Assembly (NCBI GenBank): GCA_963773665.1 | Contig: CAVZBZ010000001.1 | Coordinates: 124,001 to 188,000 of the forward strand | Reading direction: 5' to 3' | Source: DATJLY01 sp963773665 | GTDB lineage: Bacteria > Pseudomonadota > Alphaproteobacteria > ATCC43930 > CGMCC-115725 | Length of the DNA stretch: 64,000 nucleotides | Shown: positions 11,144 to 21,067 of the stretch, piece by piece | How the letters are laid out: each line of letters begins with the position of its first letter | Position numbering within the stretch: the first letter of the stretch is position 1 | Translations under genes and position numbers: made by a program | Notes under the pieces: model-generated | Database searches by the model: none | Told to the model about the DNA's origin: nothing | What the model saw: the letters and a program-made list of their open reading frames with translations, nothing else

Positions 11144-12475
11144 ATGCCGCGCCAACAGCTTAAGACGATTTCCGATGGCATCAAACCGGCCGCGCGAACG
11201 CCGGAGGAGATCGTCCATATTCTCGATTTGCACGAACGCTGGCTGCAAAAGCAGCCGGGCGGCATTCGCGCCGATCTCACCCTTCAGGTTCTGGCCGGCG
11301 CCAATCTCTCGCGCATCAATCTGCGCGGGGCCAAGCTTGCGGGATGCGACCTGTCGTACGGCCGCCTGGTTGCCGCGGATCTGCGCGGCTGCGACCTGTT
11401 TTCCGCCAATCTCAGCAACGTCGATTTGACGAATGCCGATTTGAGCGGAGCCGATCTTCGCGGCGTGAATCTGCGGGGAGCAAATCTGACGGGGGCGCGG
11501 CTCGAGGCCGCCGATTTGCGCAAGGGGTCGCTGCTCGGGCCGTCGGGCGACGGCACGGTTTCGTTCGTCGGATCGGTCAGCGGAAAATCCGACATGCGCG
11601 CGACCGGCATGAAGTGCGCGGACCTCACCGGCGCACGGCTCGACGACGCGATCCTCACCGGCGCCGACCTGACCGAGGCCAAGCTCATCAACGCGACGCT
11701 GGTGCGGGCAACGCTGCAAAGCACGCGGCTCGTCGGCGCGCAATTGGCCGGCGCCGATCTCACCAACGCCAATCTCATCCAAGCGGATCTCAAGAACGCG
11801 GACCTCACCGGCGCGAGTGTCGCCGGCGCCAACCTCGAGGGCAGCGACTTCACCGGAGCGAAAGTAGAGGGTGTCGATTTCTCCCGCGCCACTCTGACCG
11901 GCGCCAAGATCAGTCTTTCGATTTCGACCCTTGCCCAGGACGTCCAGAAAATCATTCACGACCATGTACTGTGGGCGGACAGCCACGGACGCGAAGGGTC
12001 GAGGGCCGAGCTCTATCGCCGCAATTTCGTGCGGATCAATTTCACCGGCGTGGATCTGAGCGGCGCGAGCCTGCTCGAATGCAAGTTCGGCAGCGCACTC
12101 TTTCGCAAGTCGCGCCTCACCATGGCAAATCTCTCGGCCGCCGATCTCATCCAGTGCGATCTCAGCGAGGCGGTGCTGAACGGGGTGAATTTGGCGCGGG
12201 CGGATCTGTCGGAGGCGCAGCTTTGCGGCGCCCAGCTCGGACCGGTGGAGATCCGCAACCGCGACGGGTCGCCGTCAGGCCGCTTCTGGCCGGCGAACCT
12301 CACAGGAACCTGCCTGAAGAAAGCGAATCTCGCCGGCGCCGATCTCCGGATGGCCAATCTGAGCTGGGCCGATCTGTCCGAGGCGGATTTGAGCGGCGCC
12401 ATCCTCGAGGACGCAAACCTCGGGGGCGCGAAGCTCGACGGCGCGAAGCTCGAGGGTGCGCGGCTTCCGATCTAA
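11144..12475 (+). CDS. Pentapeptide-repeat protein
   Basis: 443 aa built largely of A(D/N)LXX repeats, which fold as a right-handed quadrilateral beta-helix. Repeat runs span roughly residues 45-145, 155-260 and 300-443, and two non-repeat inserts break them (about 125-150, with GPSGDGTVSFVGSVSGKSD, and about 262-305). The N-terminus (TPEEIVHILDLHERWL) is a helical cap. No signal peptide. In other bacteria such proteins serve as DNA-mimicking gyrase protectors or scaffolds; the role here is unknown. The gene ends convergently, overlapping the DUF1194 gene by four bases. Confidence 0.88.
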   Translation: MPRQQLKTISDGIKPAARTPEEIVHILDLHERWLQKQPGGIRADLTLQVLAGANLSRINLRGAKLAGCDLSYGRLVAADLRGCDLFSANLSNVDLTNADLSGADLRGVNLRGANLTGARLEAADLRKGSLLGPSGDGTVSFVGSVSGKSDMRATGMKCADLTGARLDDAILTGADLTEAKLINATLVRATLQSTRLVGAQLAGADLTNANLIQADLKNADLTGASVAGANLEGSDFTGAKVEGVDFSRATLTGAKISLSISTLAQDVQKIIHDHVLWADSHGREGSRAELYRRNFVRINFTGVDLSGASLLECKFGSALFRKSRLTMANLSAADLIQCDLSEAVLNGVNLARADLSEAQLCGAQLGPVEIRNRDGSPSGRFWPANLTGTCLKKANLAGADLRMANLSWADLSEADLSGAILEDANLGGAKLDGAKLEGARLPI

Positions 12476-13209
12476 TTGACGGGCGCGGCCGAGCGCGGCT
12501 CGGCGAGCGCGATCTCGGTCAGCAGCTTGTTGGTGATCGCGTCGCCAAAGGAGGTGAAGTCCGCGACGACCTGAAGAAATGCGCCCGGACCGCCGACGAC
12601 GTTATTCTTGTACCATGCCGGCAGACCTTCGGGCGGCTGCGTATGGGCGAAGAAGTAGCCCTCGGGCCTGCGGTTGATGATCGCGAGGCCGTTTATCGTC
12701 ACGCCCTGCGCGACCGCTTCGTCGCGCGCGTCCGTGATCGACCGCCCCGCATTGTTGGTGCCGTCGCCCGACACATCGATGATGCGGCGCTCGGCATCGA
12801 CGCCGCTCCGTCCGAACTCCGCCATGGCGAAGTCGATGGCTGCGCTGATCGACGTACGCCCATTAAAAGAGCGCGGCGCGCTGGCCAGCGTCGCGGCAAA
12901 ATCCCCCGCCGATTCAGCGTCCCGAATCACAGTCCACTTGACGACGACGTTCTGCTCGTCGGGACCCGCCCATTCGACGAAGCAGACCGCGATTGCGCGG
13001 TGCGTGCCGGCTTGGATTGCCGTAAGCACGCGCGGGCTGGTGATCCCCGCAGCATAGCCTTCGCGTTGCAGCTTGAATTCGCCTTCGTCGATGCTGCGGG
13101 AAACGTCAGCCGCCAGCACGAGCGCCACGTCAACCGATTCTGCCCGCGCCACACCCGAGCAGAGAGCGACCGCGGCGACCAACGCCAAAAGATACCGCCC
13201 GCCAAGCAT
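12472..13209 (-). CDS. Exported DUF1194 (von Willebrand A-like) protein
   Basis: About 245 aa with a Sec signal (LGGRYLLALVAAVALCSGVARA). The mature protein starts VDVALVLAADVSRSIDEGEF, a MIDAS-like DxSxS motif, and later shows GRTSISAAIDFA and VDVSGDGTNN-type segments of the VWA fold (seen as IDVSGDGTNNAG). This is the DUF1194 family, common in alphaproteobacteria with no established function. An in-frame ATG at 13239 would add ten residues, but the inner start at 13209 leaves a normal signal peptide. It converges on the pentapeptide-repeat gene. Confidence 0.87.
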   Translation of the reverse strand: MLGGRYLLALVAAVALCSGVARAESVDVALVLAADVSRSIDEGEFKLQREGYAAGITSPRVLTAIQAGTHRAIAVCFVEWAGPDEQNVVVKWTVIRDAESAGDFAATLASAPRSFNGRTSISAAIDFAMAEFGRSGVDAERRIIDVSGDGTNNAGRSITDARDEAVAQGVTINGLAIINRRPEGYFFAHTQPPEGLPAWYKNNVVGGPGAFLQVVADFTSFGDAITNKLLTEIALAEPRSAAPVN

Positions 13210-13461
13210 GGCACACCTCGAGGGAAGGCGACCTGGCACCGATCATAAGCGGGAAGTGACGTCGACGAAAGCCCGTGAGGCGCCGGTCCCTCCGGTGCAT
13301 CCTTCCCTATTCGTTCGGATTGGCCACCCCTCCGAACGTAACGGTTGAGGAAAAACAAAACTTCACCCTCTCCCTCGGGAGCGAGAACTTTGTCCCTTCC
13401 CCTCCGTTGGTTCCGATGGCACCGCAGGACGGGTGCCGACTGTGTCAAAGAGGAACGCGTC

Positions 13462-13875
13462 ATGCCTTTCGACGGGACCGGCTTGGAAGGCCGAATCGAT
13501 GCCCTCGACAAGATCGACAAGGTGATCGACCTGTTGTCGCGCGAGGACCGCTGGTGCAAGCAGCAGCTCCGCTCCTATGACGGCAGGCGCTGCATCCTCG
13601 GCGCCATGATGGCGGCCGACGCGACGATCGCGCTCAAGGAGCCGATCCTCATGGCGATCAAACAGGTCACCGGGCGCGACTATCTCCGCATCGAGATGTT
13701 CAACGACCATCCTTTGACCAGCCATGCGCTGGTGGTGAGGGTCTTGAACCAGGCTCGCGACAACATCGTCTCGGGGGTCGCCGAGCGGCCGCAATCGCTG
13801 GCTGCGGCTCCCGTGCCGGCATGGTGGGGCCCCTCGCTCAAGCCCCTGTCGCAGCTGCGCCGGCTTTTCACCTAG
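13462..13875 (+). CDS. Hypothetical protein with CILGA motif (DUF6197-like), 137 aa
   Basis: Small soluble protein. WCKQQLRSYDGRRCILGAMM near residue 30 resembles the W-C...R-C-LGA pattern of DUF6197-type proteins, whose function is unknown. The start at 13462 (MPFDGTGLEG) follows AGAGGA at good spacing; an upstream ATG at 13345 gives an implausible basic extension and is rejected. A strong terminator follows at 13923. Confidence 0.68.
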   Translation: MPFDGTGLEGRIDALDKIDKVIDLLSREDRWCKQQLRSYDGRRCILGAMMAADATIALKEPILMAIKQVTGRDYLRIEMFNDHPLTSHALVVRVLNQARDNIVSGVAERPQSLAAAPVPAWWGPSLKPLSQLRRLFT

Positions 13876-13922
13876 GAACCGAGCCCGCGGCGCCGTTCCC
13901 GCGGGCCGTTCGTTCTGCGGCT

Positions 13923-13963
13923 CGAGCCTCCCGCCTTCCGGCGGCGAGGCTCGATGTGCTTTT
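13923..13963 (+). terminator. Rho-independent terminator
   Basis: Stem CGAGCCTC-CCGCC (13923-13935), TTCC loop, GGCGG-C-GAGGCTCG (13940-13953), then ATGTGCTTTT. It lies 48 bases after the 137-aa gene. A second inverted repeat (GCCCGCGG/CCGCGGGC) lies just upstream. Confidence 0.75.
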
Positions 13964-14064
13964 GGGCGCGCCCGCATTGCTGCCATTCGCAAGACAGGGC
14001 TTGCGGTTTCCCCGGCGCCTGCGACACTTTGGCCGTAAGCTGGGCGAAGCTGGATGACAGGGTA

Positions 14065-15351
14065 ATGAGTTTTGCGACCAGAAAATTTCCCTTCCACTAC
14101 GCCTGGGCGATCACGGCGGTCGCATTCCTGACCTTTCTGGTGGCGGCCGGAGTCCGTTCGGCTCCCACCGTCCTCATCGTTCCGCTCGAGCAGCAATTCG
14201 GCTGGGACCGGTCGACGATCTCGTTCGCGATCGGCATCCAGCTCCTGGTCTATGGCCTCATCGGACCCTTTTCGGCCGGGCTCGTCGACCGGATTGGCCT
14301 GCGCGCGACCTTGCTGGGAGCGGTGACGCTGAGCGTGGTCGGGTTCGGCGGGACGCTGTTCGCGTCGCAGCCATGGCACCTGTGGCTGACATGGGGTGTC
14401 GGCGCCGGCTTGGGAACGGGTTGCGCCGCGCTTGTGCTCGCAGCCGTGATCGCCAATCGCTGGTTTGTCGCGCATCGCGGCATCGCGATCGGCGTCATGA
14501 CCGGCAGCGCCGCGACGGGACAGCTGATCTTCCTGCCGCTCCTCGCCAACATCGTCCAGCATTTCGGCTGGCGCGCGGCGGTCTGGACGGCCTGTGCAAT
14601 CGCGGTCTCGGTGCTGCCGCTGCTGTTCCTTTTCATGTATGACCGGCCGAGGGACATCGGTCTCAAACCTTATGGCGTGCCGGACGATGCTGCGAACGAG
14701 CCGCTGCCGCCGCGCGCCAATCCCATCACCGCGGCGTTCTCCGTCCTCGGCGAGGCCGTGCAATCCCGTGATTTCTGGCTGCTCTCGGCAAGCTTCTTCG
14801 TATGCGGCGCGAGCACGTTCGGGCTGATCGGGACGCACTTCATCCCGGCCTGCCTCGATCACGGCATACCTGAAAGCGCCTCCGCCGAAATTTTGGCGGC
14901 CATGGGCGTCTGCAACGTCGTGGGGACGCTCGCGTCGGGATGGCTCACGGACCGGTTCGATTCGCGGGTCCTGCTGTTCTGGTACTATGGGCTGCGCGGT
15001 CTGTCGCTGCTGTTCCTGCCCTATGCTTTCGATCTCTCCTACTGGGGCCTCGGCATTTTCGGGCTGTTCTACGGCTTCGACTGGATCACCACGGTGCCGC
15101 CCACCGTGCGTCTCACCAGCAACATCTTCGGGCTGGAGAAAACCGGCATCGTTTACGGCTGGATCATGGTGATGCACCAGATCGGCGCGGCCGTATTCGC
15201 CTATGCGAGCGGCGTGCTGCGCACGGATTTCGGCGACTACGACGGCGCCTTCATCGTATCGGGCGTCATCTGCCTCATCGCCGCGCTGCTGGTGCTGCGC
15301 ATCGGCCGCCGGAGTCCGGCAAAGCCGCGCCCGGCCTTTGCCGGCGCGTGA
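14065..15351 (+). CDS. MFS transporter
   Basis: 428-aa secondary transporter with about 12 hydrophobic segments. Seen: GPFSAGLVDRIGLRATLL after TM2-3, the MFS motif A loop, and a second-half counterpart GTLASGWLTDRFDSR. The pattern (HYAWAITAVAFLTFL at the start, TVPPTVRLTSNIFG in the second half) resembles the oxalate/formate and monocarboxylate transporter group. The start at 14065 is chosen because the in-frame extension to 13954 begins inside the terminator and is not membrane-like. Substrate unknown. Confidence 0.9.
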   Translation: MSFATRKFPFHYAWAITAVAFLTFLVAAGVRSAPTVLIVPLEQQFGWDRSTISFAIGIQLLVYGLIGPFSAGLVDRIGLRATLLGAVTLSVVGFGGTLFASQPWHLWLTWGVGAGLGTGCAALVLAAVIANRWFVAHRGIAIGVMTGSAATGQLIFLPLLANIVQHFGWRAAVWTACAIAVSVLPLLFLFMYDRPRDIGLKPYGVPDDAANEPLPPRANPITAAFSVLGEAVQSRDFWLLSASFFVCGASTFGLIGTHFIPACLDHGIPESASAEILAAMGVCNVVGTLASGWLTDRFDSRVLLFWYYGLRGLSLLFLPYAFDLSYWGLGIFGLFYGFDWITTVPPTVRLTSNIFGLEKTGIVYGWIMVMHQIGAAVFAYASGVLRTDFGDYDGAFIVSGVICLIAALLVLRIGRRSPAKPRPAFAGA

Positions 15352-15366
15352 GAAGCGGACGGCGCC

Positions 15367-15711
15367 TCACGTCTTATCGGGCACCGCATTCGGCGTGACC
15401 GCCACCACCGCCTTGTAGGTGGCCATCACGTCGGCGATCGCCTGCGCGATATTGGCGGGCGGATTGGCGCAAATCACGTTCGCGGCGCCGATCCCCTTTT
15501 TCTCGTCGGCGACGACGGCCGGGTCGGCGCCCGCGCTCTCTGCGTAGATCTGGAAGCCCGCGTCTGCGGCCTGCACGAGCCAGCACGCCATCTCGACGGT
15601 CGGCTGCGCCTGGGCGACGGCCACGTTTGCGTCGTTTTGCGCTTGCCCGGCCTGATTGGCCGTACAGCCGGCAACCAGCAGCGTGGCCGCGAAAAGAAGT
15701 TTACCGCGCAT
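15367..15711 (-). CDS. Small phage lipoprotein, end of lysis cassette
   Basis: 114 aa with a lipoprotein signal peptide: hydrophobic LLFAATLLVAG followed by the lipobox cysteine (LVAGC). The mature part is Ala-rich and helical with two further cysteines. The ATG at 15709-15711 overlaps the stop of the holin-like gene (TGATG), so the pair is translationally coupled. Position after holin-like and lysozyme genes suggests an outer-membrane spanin-like or lysis accessory role; this is inference, since no spanin motif is recognisable. Confidence 0.72.
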   Translation of the reverse strand: MRGKLLFAATLLVAGCTANQAGQAQNDANVAVAQAQPTVEMACWLVQAADAGFQIYAESAGADPAVVADEKKGIGAANVICANPPANIAQAIADVMATYKAVVAVTPNAVPDKT

Positions 15712-15878
15712 CACTTCGACTCCGGCAGAAGAATGTTCAGGAATCCGTAGGCAGCCATGGTGAAAATCGTGACGACCGGCTGGCCGCCGACAATGGCTTG
15801 CAGCAGGGAAATGGCGAGGACCGCGAGGCCGTGGTTGGTCGTGGCTTCGCCCCAGCGGGCGAGCAGGTAGGCTTTCAT
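15711..15878 (-). CDS. Holin-like small membrane protein, 55 aa
   Basis: A short protein reading MKAYLLARWGEATTNHGL, with one or two hydrophobic stretches (LAVLAISLLQAIVGG and VVTIFTMAAYGFLNILL) separated by a short turn, and a charged C-terminus. GGAGAAG lies at good distance before the ATG, and the stop overlaps the lipoprotein start. Size, topology and place next to a phage lysozyme fit a holin, but no sequence family was recognised. Confidence 0.62.
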   Translation of the reverse strand: MKAYLLARWGEATTNHGLAVLAISLLQAIVGGQPVVTIFTMAAYGFLNILLPESK

Positions 15879-15944
15879 CGTTCTTCTCCAGGGATGGCCG
15901 CGCTGGGGCGGCAGATTTAAAAGGCGGGCCGATCCGGCCTCAGG

Positions 15945-16421
15945 TCACTGCGGCGGATGCTCGCTCGCCTGGGCGACCCGAAAGAGCCGCTTGAGCCAGC
16001 CGCGGCCGTACACGGCGAATTCTTGCGCGCGCGTATATCGTTCGGCGCGAAGCGCGAGGTAGGTTCGAAAATCGTCGTCCTGCGCCCGCGCCATGGCGGC
16101 GAACGTCTCTCCTGCGGCGATGCCGTCGACACCGAGCTTCAGCGCCGATTGTGCCAGCTCGATCGCGCTCCCCTGATTGACGGCGCAATCGAATACCGCG
16201 AGCGCCCAGCGCCAGGGCATGTCGCCGCAGCGATGCTTCAGCCAATAGTCCCGCTGATAGATGTCCTTGGCCGACTGGAGCGAAAGGCTCGCTATGTCGA
16301 TCCACGGATATGCGCGGCGCGAGATCCCGAATTTCGTTTCGCCGCCGCGGTCGCGCGGATCGAACGCATATCCGCCCTCCTCTCCCACGACCAGCGAAAA
16401 CGCGGCATCGAAGAAATTCAT
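15945..16421 (-). CDS. Phage endolysin, glycoside hydrolase 108 type
   Basis: 158 aa. The N-terminus reads NFFDAAFSLVVGEEGGYAF, then DRGGETKFGIS, the EGG...GGxTxxGI pattern of GH108 N-acetylmuramidases, with the first Glu of EGG as the catalytic residue. A C-terminal peptidoglycan-binding-like part follows, including DCAVNQG. The start at 16421 shares one base with the stop of the SprT-like gene and has GAGGG upstream. No signal peptide, so export would depend on the holin-like protein. Confidence 0.88.
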   Translation of the reverse strand: MNFFDAAFSLVVGEEGGYAFDPRDRGGETKFGISRRAYPWIDIASLSLQSAKDIYQRDYWLKHRCGDMPWRWALAVFDCAVNQGSAIELAQSALKLGVDGIAAGETFAAMARAQDDDFRTYLALRAERYTRAQEFAVYGRGWLKRLFRVAQASEHPPQ

Positions 16422-16774
16422 CAGAATGCCCTCGGATCGAAGCCGTGGTGGAGGCAGACGATGCGCACGAGCCGGCGGAATTCCGCATTGTGTTCGGTGT
16501 TGGGCGTCTCCGAACAGCTCTCGTTCTGATAGAGGTGAAGCATCTCGTGCGCGACGGTCCGCAGAAGCGTCTCCGAATGTCCGACATTGGCCGCCGAAAC
16601 GGCGATGCGGTGCCGCGCGCTGTCGCCGCGGCAATAATGGCCGCGTCGATCGCGCGCGGCAGTGACATGGAACTCCACGTCATCCGCCTCCGGCAGAGCC
16701 CAGGCGCGGAACGGCGCCGAGGCGCGCAGAAATTCATAGGCCGCGGCCAGCATTTCGGGCGTGATCCGCAGCAT
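16421..16774 (-). CDS. SprT-like metallopeptidase-domain protein
   Basis: 117 aa with the zinc-peptidase motif HEMLHLYQNE (HExxH) preceded by SETLLRTVA and followed by a third potential ligand in NTEHNAEFRRL. This is the SprT-like fold found in some phages. The ATG at 16774 overlaps the upstream stop (TGATG), preferred over an in-frame TTG at 16789. It lies between a coiled-coil membrane protein and the endolysin. Role is unknown; proteolysis during lysis or assembly is possible. Confidence 0.8.
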   Translation of the reverse strand: MLRITPEMLAAAYEFLRASAPFRAWALPEADDVEFHVTAARDRRGHYCRGDSARHRIAVSAANVGHSETLLRTVAHEMLHLYQNESCSETPNTEHNAEFRRLVRIVCLHHGFDPRAF

Positions 16775-17049
16775 CACGGGAGCGTCCAATGGAACTTGCT
16801 CGCGACGAAACTGACGACAAGCGAGACAACGCCGCTGACGCCGCCGGCCAGGAGCGTCGCCCGGAGATGGCGGGACTGCTCGCCATGCCGCTCGCGCCGG
16901 GCGCTTTCCTGCTCCGCGCCCGTGCGCTCGCTCGTCCAGGCGAGGACGCGATCGAGCTTCTGGTCCATCGCCTCGACCTTGTCCTCGAACGCGCCGAAGC
17001 GGCCCTCGAGCCGGCCGATGCGAATCTCGATCGAACCGTTCCCTTCCAT
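16774..17049 (-). CDS. Coiled-coil protein with C-terminal membrane helix (lysis module)
   Basis: 91 aa. Residues 5-40 form an amphipathic coiled coil (RIGRLEGRFGAFEDKVEAMD), followed by a charged linker and one hydrophobic helix (TLLAGGVSGVVSLVVSFVA) near the C-terminus. This tail-anchored, coiled-coil architecture is frequent in phage lysis regions (holin-associated or haemolysin XhlA-like). It overlaps the SprT-like start. Confidence 0.68.
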   Translation of the reverse strand: MEGNGSIEIRIGRLEGRFGAFEDKVEAMDQKLDRVLAWTSERTGAEQESARRERHGEQSRHLRATLLAGGVSGVVSLVVSFVASKFHWTLP

Positions 17050-17065
17050 GACGGCGGGCCGGTCT

Positions 17066-17257
17066 TTATTCCGGTTTCGGCACGAGGACCGGCGGCGACC
17101 GGGTCACGTCAACGACGTAGCGATCGTCCGGCGCGGGACCGGGCGTCTCGATTGCCGCTTCGCCCGCCTGCGCCTGGCGGCCCAGGTCGCATGGCGCGCA
17201 CGAGCCGTGGCGCCTGATCGCGCCCGTCGCGGTGTCGTAGACGGCGAAGTGCGTCAT
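17066..17257 (-). CDS. Small phage protein, 63 aa
   Basis: Begins THFAVYDTATGAIRRHGSC and has a SCAPCDL cysteine pair; the C-terminus is Pro-rich. No family with known function is recognised, but short proteins starting with a T/D-rich VYD-x-x-TG strand commonly follow the tail hub gene in GTA-like clusters. Its ATG overlaps the hub stop by four bases, which supports it as real. Confidence 0.65.
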   Translation of the reverse strand: MTHFAVYDTATGAIRRHGSCAPCDLGRQAQAGEAAIETPGPAPDDRYVVDVTRSPPVLVPKPE

Positions 17258-20200
17258 CGCCGAAGCTCCGTCACGGAAAGATCGACGTAGCTCGCCGTCG
17301 CCGCAGGGCTCACGCCCGAAGCCATGTCGGCGATGAAGGCAAAGACCCCCGACTGCGCGCCCGGCGTATAGGTCGTCTGCTTCGCGACCGTCGCGGTGAC
17401 ACCCGGAGCGATCGATATGCCGGCGCTGTCGAGCACCACGACGCCCTGATATGTGACGCGCCAGACCACCGTGACGGGGGACGATGCGTTGTTGGTGAAC
17501 TGCGCGTTGTAGGCGACCTGGACGAGCTGGCCCGCGGTCGTCAGCGTGCCGGACACCAGCGTCGCGTTCGACGGCGATGCCGGCAGCGTGATCGGCCCGG
17601 CGGCCGAGACCGTGAGTTGTGCCGTCGCGGCATTCAAGGCCATGTCCGGCGTCTGGATGATGCCCGGCAGCAGTCCGCTCGAGCTGGCCGGCGGGGCGGC
17701 GAGCGTGTGGGAATGGCTCGCGACCTGGTCCAGCGTTTGCTTGCCGCCGCCATGCTGGTTGAAGCTCAACAGCTTCACGTAGATCGTCTGGCCGATGTCG
17801 GCGCTGTCATAGCCGACGGTGAAGTAGCTCCCCTCCCGCAGCCGCGCGAAGTTTGCCCCCGCCGAATGCGCGGCGGCCGCCGTGCCGTAAAAGCCGCGGC
17901 GGAGATATCCCGGCGCGGTGGCGTGCTTGCCAAGGTCGTATTTCCATTGCGCCGTGAGCGTCGACTGCTCGTAGGTCACAAGCTCGCCATCGACGAGGCA
18001 GAGCGTGTTGCCCTGGTCGGCATCCGCCTGGGTGCCGGGCAGCAGGCCGCCGCGGCTCGACGTCAGATCGACCGAGAGCGTATTCGCCGTGTCGGGATCA
18101 GAGCCGCTCGCGAAATTGGCGGTGAGCGTGCCCATCGCCGTACCCCCGATCAGGGTGCCGGCGTATCTGAAGGTGACGTCGTCCTGGCTGATCCAGATAT
18201 CGCAGCCGCCCCAGTTGGGGCCCGAGCCGTTGGTGCAGAGGATCGTCTCCATGCCCAAGACGTTGCCGATCTGCACCGGGGCGTCGAAGAATATGGGCGC
18301 GAGCGCGTCGGGCGCCTGCAGGTTGTAGTTCGGCACGTAGCCTTGCGGCCGCTCGTGCGGATAGAGCGGTGCAGCACCTGTCCCCTCGAGATATTCCTCG
18401 GCCACGATCGAGAGCGAGCGGTCGTCGTTCTCGGTGATCTCCTTGATGCGCACCCATTGATCGGCGAGACCGGCGTTCGTGTCCGTGATCGCGACGATGT
18501 CCATCGGATCGAGCAGGATGTATTCGCGCCCGAGCGTGAAGGAGAAGGTGCGCAGGATCTGCTGCCGCCCGAGCATGAGCTGCGCCGACGAAAGCGCTGC
18601 CTTTTGATCGCAGAACAGATGGAGCTGTTTCGAGCCTGTGGACCTGACGCCAAACAGCGCAATCGCGGCGTCATCCTTGGCTTCGACGATCGTCGGATTG
18701 TATTGGTTTCCGCGATCGAGATATTCGAGCTTCACGTCGTTTTCCTGGTCGGCGATGTCCTTCCGCGTGATCGTCACCGGGTCCGGCGAGCTCGCCGCCG
18801 AGCTCGAGTTGGGATTGGTCCCCTGGTTCTCCAGAAAATCGTCGTCGTCGAGGCTGTAGACCGGCTGCGACGGCGCCGTGTAGGAGGCACCGTTCGCGGT
18901 CAAAGCCTGATCGCCATAGGGCACGACGGTGAGCAGCCCGCCCGACCACACGATCTCGCTGTTCGTGGCCGACATGAGATCGGCGAGAAAGGAATTGGCT
19001 GCGGCTTGCGTTGCGATGACCGGCGAGACGAAGAGGCCGGCCACCTGGCAGTAGGTGCGATACGCTGAGAGATCGCCGAGGCGCGCCGCCGGAAACTGGG
19101 TCAGGCCGTAGAAGGGGTTGGTGAGAAAATCCTGCAGCACGTCGGCCGGATTGGCGTCGGGACTGTCGAGGATCAGCACGGTCCTTCCGGCATCGGCGGC
19201 GGCGAAGCTGTATTTGCCGAAGGACGACGGCCCCGACACGTCGAGCGAGAACTGTCCCTGCACCGGTCCGCTCAGCACCTGCGACAACTCGGCGCCGATG
19301 AAGGTGAGCGGCACCGTGCCGTTCTGTGTCGCGGGATTCGACAGCGTCACTTGGCTCGAGAACGTCAAGACATCGGCCGCCGCGTTCGCCGTGGCGTTGA
19401 CGGAGAGTGTGATCGAGCCTGGCGTGACCGTGCTCACCGTCGGGGTTCCGACCCAGCTCCATGCGCCGGCGCTGTCGGCGACGGAAGCGCCCGTCGGGAC
19501 GCCCGCCAGCGTGCTAGGGTTCGCGATCATGCCCGATCCCGCGGTGACATCGCCGGTGATCTGCGCCTGCATCGTCCAAGAGGAATTGCCGAGGTAGAAG
19601 CCCGTATTCTGGTCGAGCGTCACGGTGGTGCCGCTCACGCTCGCGACGGTCGCGACGATGTAGCCGCCATCCCATTCGACGATCGTGCCGACCGGCGGGA
19701 CGGGGGAGCACGAGAGGATCTGGTCTCCTTCGAGATCGCCAAAGAACGAACCCGTGAAGTAGATCGTGTCGCCTATTGCCGAGACCGCGGCGGGCACGCT
19801 CACCGAGATCGACGGCGCGGTTACTGAGGCGGCCGTCGTGCCGCTCGGGAACGCCCCGGCGCTGTCGCTGACCGGAGTCCCGACGAAGGCCGAGAAATTG
19901 CCGCTGAGATTGCTGACGACGTTGGAGCCGGTCGAGACGGTTCCGGTCGCGGAGCCGCGCGAGAGCGATCTCACGAAGGTGAAGGGCGGCACGCCCGCGC
20001 CCGCTACGCGCGCGCCCACGACCACGCCGTTCATCGCGCCGAGGCCCGTGACCGAGGCGCTGCCCGCGCTCAGCGTGCCCGTGGTCTCGTCGACATAGAA
20101 CACGCCGGGGCTGAGTGCCGCGCCGATGATGACGACCGGCTGCCCGGCATCGGCGGCGGCGAAAGTCCAGCCCGTGTTGCCGGCGTACGAATACTCGCCC

Positions 20201-21067
20201 GCCGACGGCGCGCCGCCGACGCGCGTCAGCGCCGTGCCCGGCGCGCGCCCGCCGGTGGCGCCGGCGTCCCATACCACACCCGAGGAATCGCTGGTGAACC
20301 AGCCGCTCTCGTTCGATGCGATCGAGCTGGCGAGGCCCGAGATCGATGTGGGATCGGGAACGCTGGTGGTGTTGTCGATCTGGTAGGGCGATGCCGCCGG
20401 AATGACGACGTGGCTGCAGACGCCATAGTCCCAATCGAAATACTGCGCCGTCACCGTATAGGGGCCGCTCGCCGGCACGGTCGCCGCCTCGGCCACGGCG
20501 CCGGTGATCGCCGAGCGCACCTCGAACGTCATGTTGGGCAGTTCAGGCAAATCGCCGAGCGAGAAATTGTAGACCGCCTCGTAGGCGATCCCGCGGAAAT
20601 TCTGCGCATCCGAGGGATCGAACGAGGCGAGCCACGGCCATGGCTCCTGCGCGTAGTCGCCGTCGAACAGGGAGAACTCCTGGGCGCCCGGCCCGGCCGG
20701 CGAGGTGCCGGCCTTGAGTGGATTGCCAGCCGATCCGACCGAGACTGCCGACTTGTTCTCCCAGCCCTGGATCACGCCCGAGATCGGCCCTTCGGCGAGG
20801 CCGAAGGCAGCCGAGGCGTAATAGTTCCAGCCGGTCTGCGTGGCGCCGCCGCCGCTCCCGCCACCCTTGCCGCCGCCCGACGGCGCCGAGGAAAAAACCG
20901 GCTGGGCATAGAAATTCCCGTACCAGATCAAATTGCCGGAGATGCGCGCCTGACCATAGACGATCGAGCGCGCGACCCCGTTCGCCGACGTTCTGAATCC
21001 GCGGCGAGGTCGCCGGCGGCGGCACAGAGCGCTGCGATTTCTTGGGCTGGGGACCGAACAGATTCAT
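17254..21067 (-). CDS. Phage tail tip/hub protein (GTA gp15-like), frame broken by one extra base
   Basis: About 1270 aa if one base is removed. The ATG at 21067 overlaps the NlpC/P60 stop (ATGA) and reads MNLFGPQPKKSQRSVPPP to SPRIQ. An extra base at about 20992 then shifts the frame, and the protein resumes as TSANGVARSIVYGQARISGN and LIWYGNF, a hallmark of the N-terminus of these hub proteins. Without the correction only an in-frame TTG at 20931 would give 1225 aa. The middle is beta-rich with repeated FAAADAG segments, and the C-terminus is a jelly-roll-like fibre. Total length minus one base is divisible by three. Confidence 0.85.

Noticed and set aside
12472..13239. Plus-strand readings across the DUF1194 gene
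   Set aside because: They lack start signals and domains; the minus-strand protein has a signal peptide and a VWA motif.
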